From assembly GCF_010093815.1 (NCBI RefSeq), contig NW_022985569.1, positions 1 through 64,000 on the forward strand: a stretch of DNA of 64,000 bases, in the 5' to 3' direction. Below the pieces are notes generated by a model that saw nothing but the letters and a program-made list of their open reading frames with translations, was not told the origin of the DNA and made no database searches. Shown here one piece after another: positions 1 through 11,500 of the stretch (position 1 is its first letter; every line of letters starts with the position of its first letter). The position numbers and the translations under genes are program-made. The DNA is from Pseudovirgaria hyperparasitica. Lineage: Eukaryota; Ascomycota; Dothideomycetes; Acrospermales; Acrospermaceae.

Positions 1-1157
1 AAGTCGAGCACTGGGGGGAGACTCTAGGTATACGGGTTGGGAACACAAGGCGAGAGCCTTAAGGAGCCTAGATCAGCAGTACAATTAGTAGAACTGCTAT
101 GTTACACAGGCGTGACAGGCCAATGTAAATAGTAGTTGGAGAAGCAACGGGAGGATGCTGGGACAGCTGGTCTTGTCGTTCGCGATAGGGCGACGTGGGG
201 CGGGACGGATCAATCAAATGATCCGGAACGCGTCGGCTGTTTGACAGGTCCTCTCTGCCGGGCATAGCTGCGGAGTAATCGCGGCTGAAACCGTGTAGGA
301 ATTAACTAACTAACTAACTAACTAAGCTTCCCGGCCAGCCTCAAATTTCAAACCAACTTTTTGAGCTATACCAGCTTGTCAACTATTACTATTCGCCCGT
401 TGATCATGCCTCTTAAGGCACAAGCACGCAATAAACCCTTGACTCGACCTTGCCGTCTTACAGGCCGCATTGGACCCAAATTCTAGTCATTCAAATTGGG
501 GAAGTTCATATCACTATCTCACGGGCTGATGATCCTTTCGGCGAATCAAGACCTTGATCTGGCTCATCTCTGTGTTCAGGAATCTTCCTCTGAGGGGGTG
601 ATGCGTTTGCTTCTTTCTGGCGTATGACAGGTAGCTTACGAGCGATTTGCTAGTTCACCATGGGGCTTGGCTATGTGCACCAAGCCCTATCTGCAGTCAT
701 GTCGTATCTAGACGGCAGAACGACATTTGCCACACTGAAACATTGCTAATTCCTGACCCTGGGGACCCGATTCTGCAGCTCTGTGGCAAGTTCACAAGCT
801 GCTAGGTTTCATGGAAGCCTAGTGGACACTGACTCTACATACACACGGGCCTCAACTCTTGGACCTATCCTACGTTGTGGTTGATGTCACCCCCAAACTT
901 TTGGAGCTTGAGACAGTAGTCGAGAGCGCAGACATCCCATTTCTGCTACACCCTAGTAGGTCAGTTCGCCAGTAACTTGATTGTAGAGGGCAAAGCCTGT
1001 CATATCATGCATGCAAAGTGGCCGTTGCTAATAGCCTCATCTTGATATATCATATTTCTATATCAAAGACTGCCGTACGTTCCACGCATCTTGCTTTCTA
1101 AACCTTCTTTCTCAGTTTGCTTCTCAGCAAGATCGGTCTACCCCCCACTTTCTTAGT
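1..1157. other. Non-coding left edge and 5' region
   Basis: No supported gene. The stretch holds only short open frames in all readings and one (TAAC)n run at 303-325. The part just before 1158 is pyrimidine-rich, which fits a fungal core promoter for the next gene. The 3' end of a gene lying outside the window cannot be excluded. Confidence 0.5.
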
Positions 1158-2089
1158 ATGAGCCGGTACATAACTATGACCCAAACTCATGATGACACGA
1201 ACATCATCGAGCAAATCGCCATTCTCCTCAGAGCCAGACACGATCAATGGGAAAGCGCCTTACCGGCTGCCAGAGGCTGTATCGCTTCACTTGATGCCAG
1301 ACTGTGGATGCAGAGTCCCGTGCCATTGAAAGACAAGATATATACGATTGAGGTGTTACAAAGTTTAGCGTTCGCTGATGCGGACTCAGGAGGTGTGGAC
1401 GATATTGCCAACTGGTGTCTATACCAGCTCATGGCCCTGCTATACCACTCACCCAATGACTCGGCCATCCTCAGAGGTAAATCGCCAAGACCGGATTAGA
1501 GTATGGCTGACAGGCTCAGACATAGGACAGAACTGGTTGCAACGTGCACAACCTTACCTAGCGGCCATTCACATTCAATATAGCACATCATCCAGTTCTA
1601 ACAGCACTCGAAGCAGTACTCATGGATTAGTTCTCACCGCGAGCGAGGAGGAACGCTTGAATGCCGCGACAATGGCGGAAGCGGAAGAAAGACTGCACAC
1701 AAGCAACTACGTAGAGGCTCGAGGCATTCTCGTACCAGCCACAGAATACTTCAGTCGTGCAGTGGAAGCCTCACAACGCTTGGGGTCGCTATCTGGGCAT
1801 CTCCTTATTGAGGTATCTGTTCTCTGGTAGGCTCACTTTCAGTCGAGACGCAACACTAAATCCTACGACAGGCAGCTGAAGCTTTCATGAGCTTGGGGAA
1901 CGTCTCTTATTCGAGAACGAACGAGCAATACTTTCGTAGGGCCATCCATTATCTGCGTATGGCAACAGCCATGCCGACTTTCAATCTACCAGCGCATCTT
2001 CAACAGTAAGCAGGGCCTCAGCTGGTCCTCAAAACACGTACTCATTGTGGCGCAGATATTTGGATGACTATGGTCGATTTGTAGACTGA
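1158..2089 (+). CDS. Small helical (TPR-like) hypothetical protein, 4 exons
   Basis: I place four exons at 1158-1476, 1520-1812, 1872-2005 and 2056-2089, giving 259 residues. The introns are 43, 59 and 50 nt, with donors GTAAAT, GTATCT and GTAAGC and AG acceptors, and all joins keep the frame. The start is the first ATG (MSRYITM). The C-terminal half (from about residue 150, EAEERLHTSNYVEARG, through AAEAFMSLGN and YFRRAIHYLRMA) has the spaced Ala/Gly/aromatic pattern of paired TPR helices, but I cannot name a family. There is no signal peptide or membrane segment. Without the last splice the frame would stop at 2009. Splicing instead adds a short acidic tail ending in GRFVD. The function is unknown. 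Confidence 0.65.
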
Positions 2090-2772
2090 TCTACACTTCC
2101 AGTATGTTCCATGAATCCGGATAGTCTAATAGCGTGGAGTCAAGGGATTGGTCAGTGATCAGATAGAAACTCAATGAGCGCGTTTAGCAATGCGAAAGCG
2201 CACAAGCAATTGCCGTCGAGGTGGTATTATTCCTGGGCATGAACTGGTCCTGTATGTATTAATTATCGAACATATCTCTTCTCGATCCTAGAGAACATGT
2301 CCCAGTAATTTTAGAAGTGGTGCTTCCATTGCTGCTCGACATCGAGGTTGACGCACGTTGTTCCCAGATGTTCAATTGACAGAAGACGTCTTGAAGCGAG
2401 GGAGACTTGGAGTTTTCAGCCTTAGCACGCTATACCCTGATGAGCTAGTATGATCGGTAGAGTCGGCACCTACGGACATCCGGATTGCTCGAAGTCACTC
2501 CGAGTCATTCGCAACACCAACGACCACACATCATCAGGTACCAGCGATCCGCAAACTTTACCCACACAGAAACTCGCGGTATCTCAACTCTGACTCCCAC
2601 TCGCTGATCGCCTGACCTCGTCTTACGTGTGAGACACCCTCAGCTTATAATCCGGAACAGCCTAGCTTCTCTTTGTTTAAAAGGCTCGATCTGTTAAACT
2701 CATCGCAAACGAACCCCGTTCGGCCTCGCCGATTGAAGGCCTCCCACCGCCTCGAGAATAATTGCCACCATC
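2090..2772. other. Intergenic region upstream of EMC6
   Basis: No open frame with coding character is visible. It serves as the 3' flank of the preceding gene and the promoter region of the EMC6 gene. Nothing else is seen. Confidence 0.5.
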
Positions 2773-3232
2773 ATGGATGAGCGGGAACTAGCAATCGCGC
2801 CCATCGTGGGTGACAGTATGCAGCACAACCACAGGGTATGTTCACACTGTACGACAGGATACACGCACCACAATTCTTCGAAAATGCTCCAATGCCCCTT
2901 CATCTTTGACTGCATCTGCCAAAACCTGTGCTTAACAGCTGCCCCCAATGAGACCTAATCCATCGTAGACCATATCCAACATCCGCAGCCTAACAGCCTC
3001 TCTTTTCGGTGTCGCGGCCGGTACTCTTGGTCTGGAATCCTACCCCGGCTTCATATTCTACCTCGTCGGTACCTTCATAGTATCTGCCCTCATATTTGCG
3101 TTACGTATGGATGGCCAACCTGGGAAATACTTCTATCGGCCACTGAGCGAGTTCTGGATTGGAGACGTCTTTGGGGGAGCAATGAGCTTTATATTAACGT
3201 GGACACTGTTCTTTGGTATTGTCCAAGCGTGA
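2773..3232 (+). CDS. EMC6: ER membrane protein complex subunit 6
   Basis: Two exons (2773-2835 and 2969-3232) around a 133-nt intron (GTATGT...TAG) give 108 residues, the usual EMC6 length of about 110. The N-terminus is MDERELAIAPIVGDSMQHNHR, and after the join come TISNIRSLTASLFGVAAGTL and two further hydrophobic segments (YPGFIFYLVGTFIVSALIFA and SFILTWTLFFGIVQA). This gives the three-helix layout of the EMC6/TMEM93 family. The conserved segment KYFYRPLSEFWIGDVFGG lies between helices 2 and 3. In eukaryotes the EMC inserts tail-anchored and multi-pass proteins into the ER membrane, and EMC6 is part of its membrane core. The identification rests on recognised motifs and length, and I am confident of it. 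Confidence 0.93.
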
Positions 3233-4361
3233 GGACCCAACGGAACAAAGCAATAGAGAGGTAAATTGTACAATATGGGAGGTCAGATGAGAGTCGAGTC
3301 TCGACTTCCGCACAGAGACCTGTGGAGCAAGAGAAGACCTTAAAAAACGCCAGAGCTCAGAACATACGAGGCAAAAAGCCCAAGACGAAACGCATGTAGC
3401 CGTTTGGTACATTTCTATGCGAAGGCAATACGGCTCGGAATCACTAATACATTGTGGCCGCATAGAAGCCTGCAAAATATCATGAAATACCCTGCACAGA
3501 TTTGATCGTCACAACGTTATCATTTTCGTTCGAGGATGATGTACGAGGTTATACCTATTCGGTCCAAATCTTTATTTCACGGCTTTTTTAGTCATGAATT
3601 GAGTTTACACTCACCGCAATCGACACAGTCCAAAAGTACACGTTGATCGCGTTATTTTCCGACCTCCGACCCTACCTGTCTTTGTCCGTGGGCTCGCACA
3701 AGAGCAACGACAAGCCTGATCCTCCTCCAGGCAGTAACTAAGTACGCCTTCGGAAAACACATACCTGGAGAGATAAAAGCCGGTGGTACGCCATTGTGCG
3801 TATACACGACTACACGTCAGCCATCGTGTCGGTGAGGTAGTGGCTAGAATCGCTCAGGTGGTTGGGAATCACAATAAATCTGCTATACGTTGCATCATTA
3901 CCTGACCTATCTCATCCGTATCGTGGTCTCTCCTTGTTATTGCGCACGATTGTCCTCTCTACCGTTCGATCCGCATGCGATTGCTTTGCCAAGCGTTCCA
4001 TCCTTTTCAACTCGCCTAGCCCTTTCTGCGATAGTGATCTTGCTTTCAGTGAATTATCGATGCATTGTCGGTCATAGTCAAGATCTTCCTACCAGAACTT
4101 GTAAATGACGCGTACTGAGCACGTTGTGTCATGTGGTGCTGAGGGAGACTTCATGCCTACGAACCTCAACATTAACTTATAATTCCCCAAATATCGTTTC
4201 TGTCCCTACGAATCTGCTCGAGAGATCACTGTATACTGTATCTCAACTCTACCTACCTGACTCCTATGCATCTTGGAAGAACTCATACTCGACTTACGAA
4301 CCAGTCACCTTGACTACGCACTTCTTACTGGATCTTGTTTGATTCACGCGCCGACGACACG
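3233..4361. other. Intergenic region
   Basis: About 1.1 kb without a supported gene. Short open frames on both strands lack splice support or coding composition. The last 250 bases before 4362 are rich in CT and AC, fitting a 5' leader. Confidence 0.5.
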
Positions 4362-5312
4362 ATGCAAACCAAGTCAACCACCATACTTGTTCTTGCCATG
4401 CTGGCCATGAGCTGCACAAGTAGTATGACCAAGCGGAAACTTCGCACAGATACCATGATGGACGTAATACCTCTCAAATTTCGACGAACAGCACAGTCGA
4501 TCGCGCCTACACCGACTCAGGAGACATGGAGAACAGTCTACACCACAGTCTCAACATACATCCATTGCACCTCCAAAATCTCTGATCTGGCTCCTGCGGC
4601 CACGGTCACTATCTCAAACGACCCCAACCAGCTCCCAGGGGGATTCATCACGACGACAGTCCAGCCCCGAGCAGAATCCTCAACGAGCATCACCATCAAG
4701 ACATCAACACCACCAATGTCTTCCAGCCAGCAAGCCAACACAGCGCAACCACCATCATCTCTCGAGCAAGCAACCACACCTATCCAATCCCCCAGCCCCT
4801 CACCAACCCCCATTATCCCCACCACACCCTCAGATCCCGCATCCCCAACAAGCGCACCGCCTACAGCCCCGTCACAACCCGCCAGCCCAGCCGCACCAGC
4901 CCTCTCCCTCCCCTCCGCCTCCGACACATCCACCCTCCACACCGGCGATCTCACATACTACGACCCCGGTCTCGGCGCCTGCGGCATCACCTCCGCCCCC
5001 ACCGATCCCATCGTCGCCATCTCCCACGATCTATTCGACGCCTACATGCCCGTCGGCGCATCCAATCCAAACCTAAACCCACTATGTGGGCGCGAGATTG
5101 AGATTTTCAGGAATCCAGCTGGTGGTGTTGCTGCCGGGGTTGCTGATGGGAATCCTGACGGGGGTGTCAAGACTATGATTGTCAAGGTGGTGGATCGCTG
5201 CACGGGTTGTGCGCCGACGGATCTGGATGTGCCGAAGATGGTGCATGAGTTTTTTGTTGCGGATTCGACGTTTGAGGGCCGTGTGGAGGATATGCAGTGG
5301 CGGTGGGTGTGA
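4362..5312 (+). CDS. Secreted expansin-like protein (RlpA-type double-psi beta-barrel)
   Basis: A single exon of 316 residues. The ATG at 4362 gives a signal-peptide-like start (MQTKSTTILVLAMLAMSC). The frame is open upstream but has no earlier ATG. Residues 90-185 are a Ser/Thr/Pro-rich, probably O-glycosylated linker. The last 130 residues form a DPBB fold typical of fungal expansin-like and barwin-like proteins: the barrel opens with LTYYDPGLGACG, then DPIVAISHDLFD, NPLCGREIEI, and the signature VKVVDRCTGCAPTDLDVP. Paired cysteines fit the fold. No C-terminal carbohydrate-binding domain is present, so it is a one-domain loosenin or expansin-like protein, likely cell-wall-associated or secreted. 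Activity on polysaccharide is inferred from the family only. Confidence 0.87.
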   Translation: MQTKSTTILVLAMLAMSCTSSMTKRKLRTDTMMDVIPLKFRRTAQSIAPTPTQETWRTVYTTVSTYIHCTSKISDLAPAATVTISNDPNQLPGGFITTTVQPRAESSTSITIKTSTPPMSSSQQANTAQPPSSLEQATTPIQSPSPSPTPIIPTTPSDPASPTSAPPTAPSQPASPAAPALSLPSASDTSTLHTGDLTYYDPGLGACGITSAPTDPIVAISHDLFDAYMPVGASNPNLNPLCGREIEIFRNPAGGVAAGVADGNPDGGVKTMIVKVVDRCTGCAPTDLDVPKMVHEFFVADSTFEGRVEDMQWRWV

Positions 5313-5827
5313 TTTTCCGTAGTTTGTTTGTGGTGCTTAAGGGGGCGGCGTTCTGTGGGGAGTTTTGCGTTCGTTGGGATGGATTGGTGTTATTTTGTTT
5401 CTCATCAGTGATGTATGGCGTTGGTTTGGGGGAATGTTATTATTTGTAAATGAGGAGGCGAAAGGGATGGGTTTGATTTATGGATTTGGAGGTTGTTTGG
5501 CGAAGGTTACTTACGCGGTGTATGCTTCGTGCTATGTGTATGTATGGTATATATACGCGCGATCTATCGGTGTATAATCTCTGAATAATAACAGTCTTGT
5601 TGGATTATCAGACTGGTATGATCATTTCGTCAAGAGTAGCCTATTGAGATCTAATCCACATCACCCACGTGAGCACAGAGAGTGGGAAAGGGGCGAGGGA
5701 AGGGAGTTTACAAGAAGCGAGAGCGACTCTCACCATGTCACTGTGCAGAAGACACTCGGCAGGACTAAACAGAGATAGTATGAATTCTATTAGGATATAT
5801 AGTATGAACATGTGTTATCCGGGTCCC
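5313..5827. other. 3' flanks of convergent genes
   Basis: This is the 515-bp space between two converging genes. The first half is T/G-rich and likely 3' UTR of the expansin-like gene. A short open frame in it (5365-5577) has no homology I recognise. Nothing else is seen. Confidence 0.5.
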
Positions 5828-7048
5828 TTATAACAATAGCCCCAGGATCGCGACGCCCTGGATACCGACGATCCTGCCCCCGCTCACGATGAAGTTCTTT
5901 GGTGTCAATCCACCCTCTACAACGTCGAGATCTGAGTCGACGCCGCTGTACACGGGGGCTTTGTCGTTGTGAGGGTTGCCGGGGACGTGAGTGACGGTTG
6001 CAGAGCTGGAGGGTGGGCAAGGGTCAGAGGGTGTGTCGGTGTGCTCCTGCGCATCATAGTAGACATCTATATACTCTGTGGATTTCTCCATGAACGCTGG
6101 TATTGGTGCATGCTCTGTTAGAGTGGGCTGTGTTGACTGGCGGGTCTCTGCGGCGTCAGCACATTCGGAAGTCTTCTGGAGCAACACAGGCGCTGGGTTT
6201 CTGACGGCGTACTTGGTGTCCCATTGCGTGTCGAACCATTCGCGAATGTCTGCGATGGATTGCTCTGTTGCGGGATAGTCTTTCGTGGGTTTGAGTCGCA
6301 TGCCGTGTCGGTCGCTACGGTCGAACTGGCGTTCGCTGGTTTCCAATGCCTTGGCTATCGCTGCGATCTGGGCTTCCAGGCCGAGCACTATTTCCTTTGG
6401 GAGCCAGTCGATGATGCGATCTAAGGCAATACCAGGGATGCGACGTGTGGCGAGAAGAGCTGACATTACGACCCGCTTCTTAGGTTCTTTCTTCGTACTG
6501 TTTGCGTACACAGGATCAAAATCCGGTATTGGGCCGACCTTTCCAGAGAACAGAACTTCCGGAACCGCGATGTCGAAACCTCCTTTGTCCAGAGCTTCCC
6601 TCGCGAACACCATGCACCTCTTGTACAGCTGATCCGATTTGTGGAAGTCGTACCACCGCAGCGACTCATCCACGTTGTGGTATGAGCGCACAAGAACGGT
6701 CCCGACGCCATATATCTCTCTCCCATAGTCTGATCTCCAGCGTCGGAACAGTCGCTGATCATCCGAACAGAACTGCTGAATTCCTCTCCAATATGCGACG
6801 CACTCAGGAGAGTAACTAGTCTGACGTACGCCGCTCCAAGCTCTGGGGTCAATATTGGGATCAATATAGTGTGGATTAGGGACGAAGTCCATCGCCGATC
6901 GACGATACACTCCATCAACATTGAAGTATGAAGAATCGACCTCGGGCAATTCGCATACGATGTTGTAGTCGTAGTCGAATGCTTCGAGTGCTTCCTCAGG
7001 CGTCATTGCTGTCAATGCTGATGATTCTGGTTTTGGAATTCGCGGCAT
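5828..7048 (-). CDS. Unknown fungal protein, 406 aa, single exon
   Basis: One uninterrupted exon starting at ATG 7048 (MPRIPKPESSALTAM). I do not recognise a named domain. Residues 45-200 are rich in Tyr, Trp and Arg (VYRRSAMDFVPNPHYIDPN, SPECVAYWRGIQQF, YGREIYGVGTVLVRSYHNVD) and look like a folded globular module. Residues 290-375 are a low-complexity Ser/Thr/Pro tail. The C-terminus (IVSGGRIVGIQGVAILGLLL) is a hydrophobic stretch of about 18 residues that could anchor the protein in a membrane as a tail anchor. The composition and clean frame make it a likely real gene. The function is unknown. Confidence 0.7.
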   Translation of the reverse strand: MPRIPKPESSALTAMTPEEALEAFDYDYNIVCELPEVDSSYFNVDGVYRRSAMDFVPNPHYIDPNIDPRAWSGVRQTSYSPECVAYWRGIQQFCSDDQRLFRRWRSDYGREIYGVGTVLVRSYHNVDESLRWYDFHKSDQLYKRCMVFAREALDKGGFDIAVPEVLFSGKVGPIPDFDPVYANSTKKEPKKRVVMSALLATRRIPGIALDRIIDWLPKEIVLGLEAQIAAIAKALETSERQFDRSDRHGMRLKPTKDYPATEQSIADIREWFDTQWDTKYAVRNPAPVLLQKTSECADAAETRQSTQPTLTEHAPIPAFMEKSTEYIDVYYDAQEHTDTPSDPCPPSSSATVTHVPGNPHNDKAPVYSGVDSDLDVVEGGLTPKNFIVSGGRIVGIQGVAILGLLL

Positions 7049-8598
7049 TATATTGATAGCGCTCGTCTTTGGATGATTTCGCTTGTCAACTCAGTGGCTT
7101 ACCGGGAATGTTCGTGATCTAGCGTGAGGGACATGGCCTTTATCAAGCCTTGGATATTGTCAGCGTGAGAAACTATCTGTGAACACAGAGTGACAAGCTT
7201 GTGATGTGCGAATTGAATATTCCCAGAAATATATATCAGGGCATGGAGCGAGATCGTGAGTGACAGCTGCTGTTTGTGACTGTCGCTCGTGATACTATCT
7301 TCTCTACGACAAACAATTTCCTGGGGCGTGCCACGGGAGTAAAAGTGATGGTGAAGCACAGTAATTATCATTTATGTCGCATAGAGTGATTATGGAGCGA
7401 CGCGGTGCGCGTTGTGCCGGGCTTTCGCTCAATACCCGGTCCGCCATTATATGAAAGATCCAGAGAATCATGTGCAGGCATACTGGTGCTATTCTTGCGA
7501 AGGAACCGTAGGACATCATCATCAATGTATAGCATCTAGCTCGCACGTCAGTAGTAAGAGCATAGTCAGCTGGAAGGATGGCTTGTTTCTGTTTATTCAC
7601 CACAGAAGTGAAGAAGTGGTGAAGGATGAGTATGAAACTCTAGATGAGGTCGATATTGCGCTCGCGCTAGACCGAAAACGACTAGTTGCCGCCCGCAGCG
7701 AGTCCACAAATCATAGTTGGAGACGGGTGGACCTCGGGAGCGACGCCTGGAAGCATAATTAGTAGCCTGAGGCGCAGAGGCTAAGGCAGCTAACGACTCT
7801 CTGTTGTCTGATTGGACAGCTAGCCAAGACGCTTCATCTGCATCAAGCGTCCACCCAGCGCGTACAGAAGCGTTTCTGTTTCCTTTCGCCCATCTCCACG
7901 TCTATGAAACTCTTCCCAGCGGGTAATTCGACGTCGCTCATGTCGTCCACTCATGCTAAGCAACGGCTTCCCTGCGAACGGGCGGCACTATAACCTTTGA
8001 ACCAATTGCTGCCTTCTGCCTAGCGATGAGTCAAATCGCTTGCCTACCATGTCGACGCATTCCACGAATGAGAAACGCGACACACATGATATGCCTCCTG
8101 CGTAGTACCATATCCGGTCTGGATTCAATATGCTTTTGATGCCTCTCCAGCTTGTGTCCCCGTGCTCACGCGTTAGACGTCCATCGATCGCCATGGTCAC
8201 TGATGTCCCAAGCTTCGACTGTCGTGTCTGGGCTAAGTAATAGTCGTCTTTCTTTACTTCCCTTTCTCTATTCATCTTCGTCTCTTCTCGTTACTCGTAG
8301 CTCTGTTTGATTTCGTTGAGGCAGATTGCTATTGTCGTGTCATTCACTTCATTCCTCAATAGCAGGACCTCACACAATTGCGTCTCGGCTTGTTGAAGCT
8401 AGCATCGAGCTTCCGGGCGGCTACAGGACGTACACCAGTATTTCCACGTTTCACACTGCTTAGGAGAGACGTTGTCGACCATACATATTCTTCGTAGAGT
8501 CGGTAAGCCTATCACTGGAACCGACGCCGAACCCATCTGTAACCTGTGCTACGCAACAGGATTACGAGTGCAGACACAGCCGGAACCACCGGTCGGCT
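7049..8598. other. Intergenic region between divergent genes
   Basis: The shared upstream region of the minus-strand 406-aa gene and the plus-strand 1144-aa gene. Several open frames of 60-116 codons lie here (for example one from ATG 8275 on the minus strand, 95 codons), but none shows conserved motifs, splice signals or codon bias. The ORF at 7412-7762 has no ATG. I do not call a gene. Confidence 0.45.
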
Positions 8599-11500
8599 AT
8601 GTCAGGGCAACTTCCTCCTGCTCCACTTCGAAAAGATACGATATATCTGCAGAGACGTAACGAGCGAGACCAATCCCGTGAGCCGACCCACCAACAGTCC
8701 AACAATGAGGGTACAGAGGTCGCATTCGCAATGGAGAAGAACATGACATATCAGAACGTGTCTCACACTCGAAGTTCCAGTACCCAGAGCAACTCGGGCC
8801 TACTCGATCTCACGTCCTCGCACACGCAAGATGATACACATCCATACTCGGAAGACCGAGTCCTCACAAGGAAACCGTCGAGGATTTTCAAATACAAGAA
8901 CAATGCTATACAGGGTTCCAAGAGAACGCTGCGAGCATCGCAGAAGAGGAGGCAAGCTGGCATAACAGTGGACACCGGGCATTCAAGACACAAGGGCATG
9001 ACCCCGAAAGAGTTGCGGTACGGAACAGCGGCCGAGAAGCATGCTGGCTTGAGAATATTCGCGTCTCCGAGATCTGCCATGGATAGCCCTGTGCTAGGGT
9101 CAGAAGGCTGGTGGCGTTCGAGATCCAAGAAACGTGCGAGCAGAGCAGCAAGAGGAACTAGAAACCGAACGACATCCAACACCTCTGATAGAGGCGTAAT
9201 TCCTGGTCTGGATGCTCTCAACGCTCAGAGTGCCACCGAACATTTATCACCTTCGAAATTGCAGTCTCTGGACATCTCCCCTGCCGACCGTCCTATCTTC
9301 ATTGGCATGTCCGTAGCGCCAGAAGCATTGTCTGAAGTAGAGTCTGACATCGAAGCGAGGACTCGAAAGCGCAGCGACAGCGGTGATTCTCCGTTCACGC
9401 CGACTATTATCATCACTCCGGCCGTACAGAGGTCGCAATTTTCCCCAGATCAACACCCCCGACCAGCGTCTAGCGTGTACTCCAGATTCACAAGCGCAGC
9501 AAGGACCCCCTATACTGTGACGACATCCCATCCTCCCGTCCCCGCACTGCCAGATTTCGCGAAAACCCAGACGAACAACAATGTTGCTGCGGCAACTACA
9601 AAATATTTCAATTTTGAGAAAGGCGACAAATGGCCTCGGCGCATACGCGATTCAAACATGACTGACTTTGAAGAGGACGCTGATGATAGTGCCAATGTGC
9701 GCCGTAACCGTGTCATGTCAGGCGAAACCGTGTTTGAAGAGGACGATAGTCCTGTACGGAGAGACTTGATGGTCAGAAACTCGGGCATCACTATCGATAC
9801 AAATGTCCCCACCCCACGAAGGTCCCGTGGGTGGTGGAATTACATTACGACACCATTCGACGCCTCCCATCCGGAGTCTTTATGGCCGCGGACTCCTGCA
9901 GACGATAAATCGGTTGGAACGCCTAAGGTATCCGAAGAGAAACCTCAAGTCCCGGCACTGGGCCTTCAAACTAGAATCGACATTCAGAGAGAAGCACCGC
10001 TGATTTCTGCATTCTCTGCCTCGACCGTGACAACTATGGCATCACCGTGGGGAAGAGGTGATGCAGAGAAAACCCCAGTGTCTCCAATAGGACTTTCCCT
10101 GTCGCCATCGCACACTACCTATGCGGGACCTGGTCTTTCTATTGCTGAGCAACTGTCTATGGCTCCGAGTCCGCCAAAGTCTGCAGCAGCAAGTGTCATG
10201 AATACTACACCCCCAGAGCTGCATCAGCCATCTCCGTCCGTAGATGACAGCCCTCCGAAGGATGTTGTGGCTAGGTCGAGCGCATGGCCTTTTGGCCAGA
10301 CATCAACTACATACACGACTAGCTATGATTCGCCTTCACTGCAGCAGATTCCTGTGATGTCTATGACCACACCAGGTCCGGAGCTGGATGCGATGGAAGC
10401 GCGGACAAGTGAAGAGCGTGATCCACCACCTATGGTGGGGGCACATGTCTCGAACGGTCATAACAAAACCCGCGAGTCGAAGACTTCTGAGTCTTCGAGG
10501 TCACGATCGGTAGGAACTGCCTTGACGTCCCCGTACCATTCCCCAGCGACTTACGGCCCACGCGACACCGTTTTTCCAGGAAGCAAGACAGATAGCTCAC
10601 ATACGCAGCGCATGCAGCACTCTAACCACACTTCTTACCATAGTGGTGGTTCCAGGTCGATGAAAGGAGATGCCCTCAAGGTGTATACTGAGAAGGACTT
10701 TCTTCCGCCACCTCAAGCCGTGAAGAAACAGAAGTCCGACAAGCCTAAGCGCCAATGCAACTTGTTCAAGAAAAGGAGCGACAAGCCTGTAGACAAGAAG
10801 AAGCGGAAGAAACGCATGTGTATCATTTGCGGTCTCTGTGGGGGTGCCCTTATTGCCGTTATACTCATCGTTGTATTGGTCTTGGTCTTGACGAAGAAAC
10901 ACAAGCCAGATGACACGCCGATCCAAAGCCAGTGGCTAAACCTTACCAACTATCCGCCCATCCCAACCGGCATCTCGACCATCGCAGGACCTACTCTAGC
11001 GCACGAAGAAACTGGTTGTGTCATACCAGCAACGCAGTGGTCTTGCTCCTTACCAAAGGAGGAGCATGATTCGGTGGCACCAAATCGATCCGACCAACCC
11101 AACTTCCGCCTGATCATTCGCTACAAGAACGATACCGCGACCAAAACTCGTCGCCAGGACGACCTCTTCTCGCCGAATCCCTCGCCCCCTTCGGCTGAAG
11201 ACCAAGCCTTCCTTGGCAATACAACGGACAAGAACGTCGAGCCGTTTGCTGGTGAAGACACCCCTTTCTTCATCTCCTTCATCACCCCTAGCGGCACTCC
11301 TTCGATCTCAAAGCGTCAGTCTGATGATGGCGATGTTGTACCTAACATTGAAGACATAATACCGCCCCCTGCAACTGTGTCTGGTGGCCTTGCAGCACCT
11401 GCAAATCTGCTTCCGCTTCCAGTTGCACAACCCCTTCACCTCTACAACCGCGGCACAGTCGATGAACATTACGGCTTTTACACGTATTTCGACCGCTCGA

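Noticed and set aside
4538-4954. Long minus-strand frame opposite the expansin-like gene
   Set aside because: It mirrors the Ser/Thr/Pro-rich linker and has no own motifs or promoter.
7412-7762. 116-codon open frame
   Set aside because: It lacks an ATG start and shows no motif or splice support.
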